Source: Bacillota bacterium
Lineage (GTDB): Bacteria; Bacillota; DTU025; JANLFS01
Assembly: GCA_024655925.1 (NCBI GenBank)
Contig: JANLFS010000008.1
Location: 1 to 37,769, forward strand
DNA: 37,769 nt
Direction: 5' to 3'
In this document: in pieces, positions 23,127 to 31,861 of the stretch
How the letters are laid out: every line of letters starts with the position of its first letter
Position numbering within the stretch: the stretch's first letter is position 1
Made by a program: the position numbers and the translations under genes
Notes under the pieces: generated by a model
Told to the model about the DNA's origin: nothing
The model's database searches: none
Seen by the model: only the letters and a program-made list of their open reading frames with translations

Positions 23127-24284
23127 ATGATGAGAAGTCGGTCGAGCTTGTTGCTGGTCGCGCTCTCGCTGGTCCTCTCACTGTCAGCTGGCCATTCTCT
23201 TGGTGCCCCGGAACCCATCAAGATCGGGCTTCAAGCCCCTATCACCGGGCCGTGGGCTTACGAAGGCGAGATGGCCCGAAACTGCGTCCAGATCGTGGCG
23301 GACGAGATCAACTCCGCCGGGGGCATAGCAATAGGAGCTGTCAAGCGGCCTGTTGAGATCGTTCTCGGCGACGACCAGGGTTCTCCCAGGCAAAGTGCCT
23401 TGGTAGCCCAGCGGATGCTGAGCGACAAGGTCGTCGCGGTAATCGGGACCTACGGTTCATCCATCACAGATCCGGCGTCCACCATCTACGAGCGCGCCGG
23501 CCTCGTGAACATCGCCTACGGTTCCACCGCCGAGAAACTAACCGAACAGGGGCGGAAGTTCTTCTTCAGGACCTGTTTCAGAGACGACAGGCAAGGAGCC
23601 TTCTTTGCCGCGTTCGTCAACGATACCCTGAAGGCCAAGCGTGTCGCGATTCTTCACGACAACACCACTTTCGGCAAAGGCCTCGCTGAGGCAGCCAGGC
23701 GTCCGCTTCTCGAAGCCAAGAAGGCCGACCTTGTGTTCTACGATGCGGTGACACCAGGCGAGCGTGACTTCACCGCGATCCTCAGCAGGATGCAGAAGTC
23801 CAACCCTGAGGTAGTCTACTACACTGGGTACTATGCGGAGGCAGGTCTCATCATCCGGCAGATGCGCAACCTTGGGATCAAGGCCACTTTTGTCGGGGGC
23901 AACGCGGCGATCAACGACGAGTTCATCAAAATCGCAGGCCTGGACGTGGCCCGGGGTGCTCTCATGACGCAGGAACCCCTTCCAACAGACCTCAAGTACC
24001 CTGAGTCCAAGTCCTTCCTCGACGAGTACATACGCCGGCACAAGGAGCCGCCGAGCAGCCCGTGGCCTGTGTACGCCGCCGACGCGCTCAAAGTCATCGC
24101 GGCGGCCATCTCCGCCACCGGGTCCACCGACTCCAAAGTCCTCGCCGACTACCTCCACAACGATCTGAAGGACCTGCCGGGTATTACCGGCCCGATCTCC
24201 TTCGACGCGGTGGGTGATCGGGAGGGAGCGATCTATCTGGCGTACGAGGTCACTGCTGACGGGAAGTTCGTACCCCTCCAGTAG
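23127..24284 (+). CDS. livK: Branched-chain amino-acid ABC transporter, substrate-binding protein
   Basis: This 385-residue exported protein is a type I periplasmic-binding protein of the LivK/LivJ family. It has a signal peptide (MMRSRSSLLLVALSLVLSLSAGHSLG) without a lipobox cysteine, then IKIGLQAPITGPWAYEGEMARN, LVAQRMLSDKVVAVIGTYGSSIT, and a long pattern typical of PF13458. The ATG at 23127 follows AGGAGGTG by 8 nt; the long upstream open frame is on the antisense side of the antiporter and is not real. First gene of the five-gene liv operon. Ligand specificity (Leu/Ile/Val, other amino acids, amides or aromatic acids) cannot be told from sequence. Confidence 0.93.
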   Translation: MMRSRSSLLLVALSLVLSLSAGHSLGAPEPIKIGLQAPITGPWAYEGEMARNCVQIVADEINSAGGIAIGAVKRPVEIVLGDDQGSPRQSALVAQRMLSDKVVAVIGTYGSSITDPASTIYERAGLVNIAYGSTAEKLTEQGRKFFFRTCFRDDRQGAFFAAFVNDTLKAKRVAILHDNTTFGKGLAEAARRPLLEAKKADLVFYDAVTPGERDFTAILSRMQKSNPEVVYYTGYYAEAGLIIRQMRNLGIKATFVGGNAAINDEFIKIAGLDVARGALMTQEPLPTDLKYPESKSFLDEYIRRHKEPPSSPWPVYAADALKVIAAAISATGSTDSKVLADYLHNDLKDLPGITGPISFDAVGDREGAIYLAYEVTADGKFVPLQ

Positions 24285-24353
24285 CGTTTGTTCGAATGGA
24301 GGTGCATGCACGGGGGCCACGCTTTCGGGCGCCGGCCTCCGTGCTCCGACGAC

Positions 24354-25259
24354 ATGGTCTTCTTCCTGGAACAGTTGGTAAACGGCCTTACGGTCGGCGC
24401 CGTGTATGCCTTGGTCGCTCTGGGCTACACAATGGTGTATGGAGTCATGAGGCTCATCAACTTCGCCCACGGCGATCTATTCATGATCGGGTCCTACCTT
24501 GGGTTCACGATGCTCGTCTCCGTTTTTGCCGGAAGCAGAATCTCGCTTGGGCTGGCTCTGCTTGCAAGTATACTCGTGGCGTTGGCCGGGGTGGCGATTC
24601 TCGGCATGGCGGTGGAGCGCGTGGCATACCGACCCCTGCGCCGATCGAACAGGCTCACGGCAGTGGTCTCCGCCCTCGGGGCGGCGATCTTCCTGCAAAA
24701 TGCGGCAATGCTCATCTGGGGGGCCCGATATCAGGCCTATCCCCCTTGGGCATCCCCGGACGCGCAGTGGGTGGTTGCAGGCGTCCACATCAACCTCATG
24801 CAGATCCTGATAATGGCAACGTCTCTGGTCCTCATGATAGCGCTCTACCTGTTCGTCCAGCGAACGACGGTTGGGGCAGCGATCAGGGCCACCGCCATCG
24901 ACCATGACACCGCGAGGCTGATGGGCATCGATGTGGACCAGATCATCCGTCTGATCTTCCTCATAGGTCCTGCGCTTGGCGGGGTTGCTGGAGTGCTCTT
25001 GGGCCTCTATTACCGGCAGATTCACTTCACAGTTGGGTGGGCCTATGGCCTCAAGGCTTTCACCGCTGCGATCTTGGGTGGAATAGGCAACATACCTGGG
25101 GCGATGGTGGGAGGTCTCCTTCTCGGGATCCTGGAGATGCTCGGCGCTGGATACATCTCGGCCGCCTGGAAGGATGCATTCGTCTTTCTCATACTCGTCT
25201 TGCTTCTGATGTTCCGGCCCACCGGGCTCTTAGGTGAGCGCGTAGCGGAGAAGGTCTAG
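24354..25259 (+). CDS. livH: Branched-chain amino-acid ABC transporter permease LivH
   Basis: LivH is one half of the membrane channel. The 301-residue protein begins MVFFLEQLVNGLTVGAVYALVALGYTMVYGVM, which is where the family starts, and has about eight hydrophobic segments with the conserved RATAIDHDTARLMGIDVD loop that contacts the ATPases, followed by LGGIGNIPGAMVGG. The ATG at 24354 lacks a clear ribosome site; an ATG at 24306 lies only 3 nt from GGAGG and would add 16 unconserved residues, so the start is uncertain. It lies 69 bp after livK. Confidence 0.92.
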   Translation: MVFFLEQLVNGLTVGAVYALVALGYTMVYGVMRLINFAHGDLFMIGSYLGFTMLVSVFAGSRISLGLALLASILVALAGVAILGMAVERVAYRPLRRSNRLTAVVSALGAAIFLQNAAMLIWGARYQAYPPWASPDAQWVVAGVHINLMQILIMATSLVLMIALYLFVQRTTVGAAIRATAIDHDTARLMGIDVDQIIRLIFLIGPALGGVAGVLLGLYYRQIHFTVGWAYGLKAFTAAILGGIGNIPGAMVGGLLLGILEMLGAGYISAAWKDAFVFLILVLLLMFRPTGLLGERVAEKV

Positions 25260-25275
25260 GGACTTCCCACGGGAG

Positions 25276-26265
25276 GTGTTCAAGCTGCGTGAGTTCTGGA
25301 AGTCGTTGTCTGGATTCGAGCGAAAGTACTCCAGATGGCTCCTCACGGGGCTCATCGTGCTGGCCTTGGCCTTCCCACTCATAGCCAAAGACTACTGGGT
25401 GGATGTGTGCGTTTTCTGGGGTATCTACGTCCTCCTCGGACTGAGCCTCAACATAATCGTCGGTGAAGTCGGCCTCTTCAACATGGGCCACATGGCTTTC
25501 TTCGCCATAGGCTCCTACACCACCGCCATCTTAAGCGAGCGGTTCGGCATTTCCTTGTGGCTCCTTCTGCCCACAAGCGGCATAGTAGCGGGCCTTGCCG
25601 GGTATGTCCTTGCCCGCCCCATCATCCACCTTCGTGGCGATTACCTGTTGGTCGTCACCATCGGCCTGAACGAGATGATCCGGATCAGCCTGATCAACAA
25701 CCCTTGGGGCCTGACCGGCGGCCCAAACGGTCTGATCGTGCTCGACCAGTTCCGGTTCTTCGGCCGGGTGATCCAGAGCCCCACGGATTTCTACTACTTG
25801 ACCTGGGCACTGGTGGCCCTGACTCTTTGGGCCCTTACCAGGCTTCAACGGTCGAGAATCGGACGGGCATGGAACTACGTACGCGAAGACGCAGTCGCGG
25901 CGGAGGCCACAGGGGTGGACACCAGATGGGCAAAGCTGCTGGCGTTCACACTCGGGGCAGGAATCGCTGGGGCAGCCGGAACCATCTTTGCCACCAAGCT
26001 CGTGGTGATCTCCCCAGAGAGTTTCACCTTCATGGAATCGGTGATCCTCTTCTCCATAGTCATCCTGGGGGGAATGGGCTCGATCCCCGGCGTGATCCTG
26101 GGCTCTGGGGCGATGCTTGTCCTGCCTGAGCTCCTTCGCAATTTCGCCCAGTACCGGATGCTCTTTTTCGGGGCAGCGATGGTGCTCATGATGATCTTTC
26201 GGCCGCAGGGCCTATGGCCCTCCAGGCGCTGGACCACACAGCTAAAGGGGGGTAAGGAAGCGTGA
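25276..26265 (+). CDS. livM: Branched-chain amino-acid ABC transporter permease LivM
   Basis: The second membrane subunit, 329 residues. After a short charged N-terminus come repeated hydrophobic segments and the family motifs IVGEVGLFNMGHMAFFAIGSY, NPWGLTGGPNGL, the ATPase-contact loop RIGRAWNYVREDAVAAEATGV, and GGMGSIPGVILGSG. The GTG at 25276 overlaps the GGGAGG ribosome site, so initiation may really occur a few codons later. It starts 16 bp after livH and overlaps livG by 4 bp. Confidence 0.92.
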   Translation: MFKLREFWKSLSGFERKYSRWLLTGLIVLALAFPLIAKDYWVDVCVFWGIYVLLGLSLNIIVGEVGLFNMGHMAFFAIGSYTTAILSERFGISLWLLLPTSGIVAGLAGYVLARPIIHLRGDYLLVVTIGLNEMIRISLINNPWGLTGGPNGLIVLDQFRFFGRVIQSPTDFYYLTWALVALTLWALTRLQRSRIGRAWNYVREDAVAAEATGVDTRWAKLLAFTLGAGIAGAAGTIFATKLVVISPESFTFMESVILFSIVILGGMGSIPGVILGSGAMLVLPELLRNFAQYRMLFFGAAMVLMMIFRPQGLWPSRRWTTQLKGGKEA

Positions 26266-27068
26266 GCGAACCAGCATCCGGTGGAGCACTCCTCGAGCTC
26301 AGATCGGTGAGCAAGAACTTCGGGGGCCTGCGCGCCGTCAACCATTTCGACCTCGATGTCGCCGAGGGCAGCATAACCAGTCTCATCGGCCCAAACGGCG
26401 CGGGGAAGACCACGGTGTTCAACGTCATAACCGGAATCTACCGACCTGATGGCGGCCAGGTTACCTTTGCCGGGAAAGACATATCCGGGAGCCTCCCCCA
26501 TCGAGTGGTTGAGGCTGGGATAGCTCGCACTTTTCAGACCCTCCGTCTGTTCGAGAACCTCACGTGCTTCGAGAACGTCCTCTCTGGGCAGCACTGTAGG
26601 AGCCGCTCAGGAGTTCTTGCATGCATTTTCGGCACAGCCGCCAGGCGGCTTGAAGAACGGCAAGCCTACGAGGAGGCAGAGAGGTGCCTCCGCAAGATGG
26701 GGATCTGGTCCTACCGAGACGAACTCGCCCGGAACCTTTCCTATGGCGACAGACGGAGGCTTGAGATCGCCCGCGCGCTGGCCACTCGTCCACGTCTTCT
26801 GATTCTCGACGAGCCCGCTGGAGGCCTCAACGAGGAAGAGTCCGCCGAGTTGATGGACATCATCAGGGGCATTCGAGACTCCGGCATCACCGTCTTCCTG
26901 ATAGAGCATGACATGCAAGTCGTGATGGGCATATCTGACCTGGTAGCTGTCATGGAGAACGGGCTGAAGATAAGCGAGGGGACCCCCGCCCAAGTGCAGC
27001 AGGACCCTGCCGTAATCGAAGCCTATCTGGGTACGGACGACGACGAGCTGGGCGGTGATGACAAGTGA
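26262..27068 (+). CDS. livG: Branched-chain amino-acid ABC transporter ATPase LivG
   Basis: A 268-residue ABC ATPase with Walker A GPNGAGKTT near residue 43, Q-loop region TFQTLRLFENLT, signature NLSYGDRRRLEIARAL (LSYGD in place of LSGGQ, as is common in LivG), Walker B LLILDEPAGGLN and the switch histidine in LIEHDMQVVMGISD. It starts with GTG in a 4-bp overlap with livM (GTGA) and overlaps livF in the same way, so the three are translationally coupled. Confidence 0.95.
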   Translation: MSEPASGGALLELRSVSKNFGGLRAVNHFDLDVAEGSITSLIGPNGAGKTTVFNVITGIYRPDGGQVTFAGKDISGSLPHRVVEAGIARTFQTLRLFENLTCFENVLSGQHCRSRSGVLACIFGTAARRLEERQAYEEAERCLRKMGIWSYRDELARNLSYGDRRRLEIARALATRPRLLILDEPAGGLNEEESAELMDIIRGIRDSGITVFLIEHDMQVVMGISDLVAVMENGLKISEGTPAQVQQDPAVIEAYLGTDDDELGGDDK

Positions 27069-27805
27069 GCCTTCTTGAGATCCGCGAGGTCCGCATCGCT
27101 TACGGAAACGTGGAGGCGATCAAAGGCATATCCCTTACAGTGGAAGAAGGGGAGATAGTCACTCTCCTCGGGGCGAACGGGGCGGGAAAGACAACCACCC
27201 TTCGCGCGGTCTCCGGGCTGCTCAGGCCGAGGTCCGGCAGCATCAGGCTTCGGGATGACGAGATCAGCTCAATGCCTGCCCATCGAATCGTGGAGCGTGG
27301 AGTGGCGCACGTGCCAGAAGGCCGGAAGGTCTTCGGCACCCTGACCACCGAGGAGAACCTCAACCTGGGGGCTTACAGGCATCGGCACGACCCGGCGAAG
27401 GTCGCAGCAGGCCGGAAGCGTGTGTACGAACTCTTCCCCAGGCTGCTCGAACGGAGGAACCAGCTCGCGGGAACTCTCTCCGGGGGCGAGCAGCAAATGC
27501 TCGCCATAGGCCGCGGGTTGATGGCCGATCCCAGGATACTGCTTCTTGATGAGCCCTCGCTGGGCCTGGCGCCCAAGCTCGTGCAGGAGATATTCCGTAC
27601 TATCAGGGGGATCAATGCTCAGGGAGTGACCATCCTCCTGGTAGAGCAGAATGCCAGGCTGGCGCTTCGAGTGTCGCACAGGGCCTACGTCCTGGAAACC
27701 GGAAAGATAGTGCTATCAGGGCCTTCGCGCGAGCTTGCGAGCGATCCTCGGATCAAGCAGGCTTACCTTGGTGGGCGCCAGAGCACCCAGTCGGCAACCG
27801 AGTAG
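27065..27805 (+). CDS. livF: Branched-chain amino-acid ABC transporter ATPase LivF
   Basis: A 246-residue ABC ATPase with Walker A GANGAGKTT near residue 38, HVPEGRKVFGTLTTEENL, signature LSGGEQQMLAIGRGL, Walker B LLLDEPSLGLAP and VEQNARLAL, which distinguishes LivF from LivG. It starts with GTG overlapping the livG stop by 4 bp and closes the operon. Its end lies 20 bp from the convergent fusion gene; GGCC-atcac-GGCC followed by CCTTTT at about 27828-27846 may act as a terminator although it lies in the end of that gene. Confidence 0.95.
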   Translation: MSLLEIREVRIAYGNVEAIKGISLTVEEGEIVTLLGANGAGKTTTLRAVSGLLRPRSGSIRLRDDEISSMPAHRIVERGVAHVPEGRKVFGTLTTEENLNLGAYRHRHDPAKVAAGRKRVYELFPRLLERRNQLAGTLSGGEQQMLAIGRGLMADPRILLLDEPSLGLAPKLVQEIFRTIRGINAQGVTILLVEQNARLALRVSHRAYVLETGKIVLSGPSRELASDPRIKQAYLGGRQSTQSATE

Positions 27806-27825
27806 ATGAAAAGGTTCGGAGGGGT

Positions 27826-29487
27826 TCAGGCCATCACGGCCCCTTTTGCGTGTCGGCTGGTCCACTGCTTTGCGGTATTGCCTCGCGAGGCCTCCACGTA
27901 GTCCTCCCATTTGACGGGTGAGTCATGTTCCAGTGCAAACTGGGTCGCGCCATTTGCATCGACCACCACAAGGTGGTCCGCCAGGTTCAGGTAGCAGAAG
28001 TAGATGTCCTCAGTCTTCCGCGTTGTCGTCACTGCGCCTGCTGAGAACCTGATCTCCTTCTCACTGAGCGTGAGTTCACCGCGACCCAGCCTGGTCAAGC
28101 GTTCGGTAGACTCGATACGGAAGGCAGTGGCGGTTGTCGAGGCGTTGAGTCCGCCATCCATCGCCCCGCGCTCGAGGCGTCTTCTGAGCTGTAGGTGGTA
28201 GTCACGCTCCAGTGTTACCTCGCCTGTCTCCTTGTCCACGAATTCCAGTGCGCGAGAGATGCCCCAGGCGGCGCCGCACTTCCGGCAAACCAGCCCTTCC
28301 CTGGTCTCCTCAAGAGTGCGCACACCCCCACACTTCACGCAACCCCAGGCCACGGTGGTTATGCCGTGATGTCCGGCCAGTGCCCGCCGCGGTCGTGGGG
28401 GTTCGGCCACGAAAGAGAAGATTCTCTCCTCAATTGCCGCTCGGAGATCATGATATGTGGAGAAGTCGTCGGGGTTCAACCGGGGGAAGAACCGCACAGT
28501 GAGGTCGCTGATGGCGGGGAACGTAGACCATCTGGGCCAGACCTCATGCCCGCCGATGAGAGAAGCACACACAATGGGCGCGTTGCACCTGTGGAGGAAC
28601 TTGTATACTTCATCCCCGACGGCCACAGGCCCCCCATCCCAATTCCTGGCACCCTCAGGAAAGATCCCCACCATCTCGCCGGCCTCGAGATACCTGCGCA
28701 CAGTCCGTAGCGCACTGATGTCCCGGCTCCACCGCCGTTTGGGAAACGCGCCCATCAGTCGGAAGAACAGTCGAGTAATCGGGCTTCGGAACAGTTCGTC
28801 ACTGGCCATGAAATGAATGATTCTTGTAGAGTAGAGGCCGACGAGGAATGGGTCAAGCAGATTGACGTGGTTGCACATGACAACGCACTTGCCGTCTTCG
28901 GGCAAGTACTCCTGCCCTTCAACCCTGACCCTCCAGATGAACTTGAGAAGCACTTGCATAAACCCCATCACTAAGAGCAGAACCCAGTTCAGCTCCATAC
29001 GGTCATAGTACAAGGCCTTCCAGAGAGGCAGGATCATGGGGACCTGCCGCCGGTACTCCTCGTACTTCCGCCCGAACCTTCGCCTGAGTTCGCGATCCTC
29101 CACGAAGGTGACGTAGGCAAGAAAGGCCACGCCGACCAGTACAGCCTGGGCAACGAAGGCCAAAGACTCGCGTCTCAGCCCGATCCCGATCAGGAGGACA
29201 GTGTAACCCCAGTATACCGGGTGCAGGACAAACCGATATATGTACCGATCGACCAGGCGGACAGTGGGCCCCGCCGGCCATCGCTTGCCCAGGAACGAGA
29301 GGATCAAGTATCCACGGATCATGACATATGCCCCGAGAGGCACGAGGACTGTACCCGCCAGAGTGGCAAGCCCGGCCGACGTGAACTCCGGCAGCAGCGG
29401 CTCCAGGATGCGAGACAGCTTTGTCATGGTGGCCGGAAGAATGATCACGAAGAAAAGGGCCTTGGCCCAGAATGTTGCTCTCTTCAT
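27826..29487 (-). CDS. Methyltransferase-like / PlsC acyltransferase / zinc-ribbon fusion
   Basis: Three parts are visible in 553 residues. Residues 1-150 are a multi-pass membrane region ending RLVDRYIYRFVLHPVYWGY ... VEDRELRRRFGRKYEEYRRQVP, the pattern of the phospholipid/isoprenylcysteine methyltransferase (PEMT/ICMT) family. Residues about 170-370 are a PlsC-type acyltransferase with NHVNLLD (the HX4D motif), the FPEGARN motif and a lysine/arginine-rich surface. After residue 375 a zinc ribbon (CVKCGG ... CRKCG) leads into a beta-rich C-terminal domain I do not recognise. It probably modifies membrane lipids, perhaps lysophosphatidic acid. The ATG at 29487 has a weak GAAAGAAG site; the frame is open to 29631. 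Confidence 0.82.
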   Translation of the reverse strand: MKRATFWAKALFFVIILPATMTKLSRILEPLLPEFTSAGLATLAGTVLVPLGAYVMIRGYLILSFLGKRWPAGPTVRLVDRYIYRFVLHPVYWGYTVLLIGIGLRRESLAFVAQAVLVGVAFLAYVTFVEDRELRRRFGRKYEEYRRQVPMILPLWKALYYDRMELNWVLLLVMGFMQVLLKFIWRVRVEGQEYLPEDGKCVVMCNHVNLLDPFLVGLYSTRIIHFMASDELFRSPITRLFFRLMGAFPKRRWSRDISALRTVRRYLEAGEMVGIFPEGARNWDGGPVAVGDEVYKFLHRCNAPIVCASLIGGHEVWPRWSTFPAISDLTVRFFPRLNPDDFSTYHDLRAAIEERIFSFVAEPPRPRRALAGHHGITTVAWGCVKCGGVRTLEETREGLVCRKCGAAWGISRALEFVDKETGEVTLERDYHLQLRRRLERGAMDGGLNASTTATAFRIESTERLTRLGRGELTLSEKEIRFSAGAVTTTRKTEDIYFCYLNLADHLVVVDANGATQFALEHDSPVKWEDYVEASRGNTAKQWTSRHAKGAVMA

Positions 29488-29647
29488 CCGATCAACTTCT
29501 TTCAGACGAGCTGCATTGGTGGCATTCTCCGTTGAAGCACCTGTCTCCTGCTGGAAGCGAAGCAGCACGGTTCTCCCCGAGGCGATGGAGGACAAACTGC
29601 CCCGACGCAGAATGAAGCATACCATGCACAAGTAGGAGGCTGGTAGG

Positions 29648-30259
29648 TTGTCGTTTCGCAGGACGTTTCGAGGTTACGGATTGGTCTTCTTGGGATTCGG
29701 GATGATCTCCCTAGGACTCGCACTCATGCTCAGAAGCGATCTGGGTATGGGCTCGTGGGGAGCTTTCGAACAGGCACTCGCCCAACTGACTGGGATGACC
29801 TTCGGCCGCATATCCCAACTCGTTGGGTTCAGCCTCGTAGCTCTTGCGTTCTTCATGAGGATCCCGCCGACGGTGGTAACCCTTCTCAACATGATCTTCA
29901 TTGGGCTCTTCGCTGACTGGTGGCTCGCCTTGATTCCCGCGGCGCACGGGCTCTCAGGTCAGGTCCTTCTGTTCACTCTCGGTCTCATCATCTACAGCTT
30001 CGGCATTGGGGGATACCTTGCCGTGAACCTCGGGGCGGGGCCGCGCGATTCGATGATGCTCGGCCTCTCCCGGACGACCGGGATGAGCATGCGCGCGGCC
30101 CGCATAAGCGTGGATGTCTCTCTGCTCGTGGCGGCATGGCTCATGAGGGGTCCTGTGGGCGTGGGCACCGCCGCGATGGCTTTCGGGTCTGGGCCATTGG
30201 TACAGTTCTTCTTCATGAGACTGCGGGGACCCATCCGCGGATGGAGCGGCACGGCATGA
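29648..30259 (+). CDS. YczE/YitT-like integral membrane protein
   Basis: A 203-residue protein with about five to six hydrophobic segments. RSDLGMGSWGAFEQALAQLTGM near residue 28 and VNLGAGPRDSMMLGLSRTTGMSM near 125 form an internal repeat that is characteristic of the YczE/YyaS group of the YitT-related family. Members are annotated as membrane proteins of unknown role; in B. subtilis YczE affects surfactin and bacillaene production. The start is TTG at 29648, with AGGAGG eight bases upstream. It is divergent from the acyltransferase fusion with 160 bp between them. Confidence 0.82.
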   Translation: MSFRRTFRGYGLVFLGFGMISLGLALMLRSDLGMGSWGAFEQALAQLTGMTFGRISQLVGFSLVALAFFMRIPPTVVTLLNMIFIGLFADWWLALIPAAHGLSGQVLLFTLGLIIYSFGIGGYLAVNLGAGPRDSMMLGLSRTTGMSMRAARISVDVSLLVAAWLMRGPVGVGTAAMAFGSGPLVQFFFMRLRGPIRGWSGTA

Positions 30260-30343
30260 TACGGACTGAGCCCGCCGGAAGCCGTGGGACTTGAACCCCA
30301 GAGGATCTCGGGTCTTCCAGCTCCGAGGCGGATGCCCGCACCT

Positions 30344-31605
30344 TCAAAACACCGACAAGTACTGGTCGAGTTCCCACTTGTGCACCTGCGTGCGGTAGAT
30401 ATCCCACTCAATGGTCTTGGCCTCCACGAAGTGTTCGAAGGCGTGAGGGCCGAGGGTGTCCACCACGATCTTGTCTTTTTTCAGCTCTCTCACGGCCTCT
30501 TCGAGGCTGCCCGGCAGCGCCTCGATGCCCAAAGACGCGCGTTCCTTCACTGTGAGGGCGTATATGTTCTCAAAGGTGGCAGGAGGGGGCTCGATTCGAC
30601 TCTCTATCCCGTCCAGCCCTGACCTGAGCATCACCGCAAATGCCAGGTAAGGGTTGCACGCAGGATCCGGATGGCGAAGTTCGACTCGGGTTGCGCCGCC
30701 CCTTGCCGCAGGCACCCGCACCAGAGAACTCCGGTTGGCAACTGACCATGCGGCGTAGACTGGTGCTTCGTACCCCGGAACGAGACGTTTGTAGGAGTTC
30801 GCGAGCGGATTCGTCACCGCCGTCATCCCACATGCGTGCTTCATGAGTCCCCCAATGAAGTGGCGCGCGATCTCCGAGAGCTCATATTCGCCCGTGGGAT
30901 CGTAGAATACGTTCACCCCGTCCCGCTCAAGTGACATATGGGTGCGCATTCCCGACCCGTTGATCCCGATAATCGGCTTGGGCATGAAGGACGCGTGCAG
31001 GCCGCGCCTGCGCGCGGCCGTGCGCGTCACCACCTTGAAAGTGGCAACCCTGTCTGCCGTGGTCAGGGCGTCTGAATACCGGAAGTCGATTTCATGCTGG
31101 CCCGGGGCAACCTCGTGATGGGAAGTCTCGACGTCGGACCCCATCTTTTCGAGAGCGAGAACGATATCGCGTCGTGCTTCCTTCCCCCGTCTGCCGGGGC
31201 GAGATCGAAGTACCCTCCTCTATCATGGGTCACAGTGGTGGGCCTGCCCTCCTCATCCATCTTGAAGAGGAAGAACTCTACTTCCGGCCCTGTCATCATG
31301 GAGAACCCCATGTCCCGTGCCCGGGCCACCGCCCGTTTCAGTATGTACCTGGGATCACCCTCAAACGGCTTGCCGTCCGGGGTATAGACATCGCAGATCA
31401 ACCTGACAGCAAGATGCTCGCCGGACCAGGGGACTGTCACGAAAGTGTCACAGTCAGGCCGCAGGTACATGTCTGACTCCTGGATCCTCGTGAACCCTTC
31501 CACTGAAGACCCGTCGAACATGATGCCCCGGTCCAATGCCCTGTCGAGTTCGCGAACGGGAATGGTTACGTTCTTCGCGATCCCAGTGATAGTCCCTCGG
31601 CCAGT
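30344..31605 (-). pseudogene. glnA: Broken glutamine synthetase type I
   Basis: Glutamine synthetase sequence is spread over two frames. From 31605 it reads [33 protein letters not shown], then [18 protein letters not shown], and after a frameshift [66 protein letters not shown] and a normal C-terminus at 30344. One G is missing from the GGGGG run at 31194-31198; restoring it gives an unbroken frame. The first 25-30 residues are absent because the gene is joined directly to the truncated regulator upstream. The frameshift might be a sequencing error, but the N-terminal loss is not explained that way. Confidence 0.85.
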
Positions 31606-31796
31606 AATCTCCTTATGGACAACAGGCGCTCAATGTCCCCTCGGGAGTACTGGCGCCGATTCCCCTGGGTCCGGCGGGGAACAACTGGCCCTTTCTTCTC
31701 GTAGTACCGCACCTGTCGCAGAGAGAGTCCCGTCACCCGGGCCACGTAACCTATGGGGTAAACGGGTCCCAGATCCCTCGGGTCCTCGATGCCCAA
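31566..31796 (-). pseudogene. glnR: Truncated GlnR-like MerR regulator
   Basis: The protein begins at TTG 31796 (GGGAGGGG upstream) with [66 protein letters not shown], the complete winged-helix DNA-binding domain of GlnR/MerR proteins. After GLS it runs into sequence of glutamine synthetase in another frame and stops at 31566. The C-terminal third, which in GlnR is the regulatory tail that senses glutamine synthetase, is gone. GlnR normally sits upstream of glnA, so a deletion of the glnR end, the intergenic space and the glnA start explains the junction near 31605. The remaining domain might still bind DNA. Confidence 0.75.
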
Positions 31797-31861
31797 TCTA
31801 ACCCCTCCCGGTCTTCGGTCATATGAGCGGCCGGGGCATCGGAGACCCGACAAGCGGCCGC

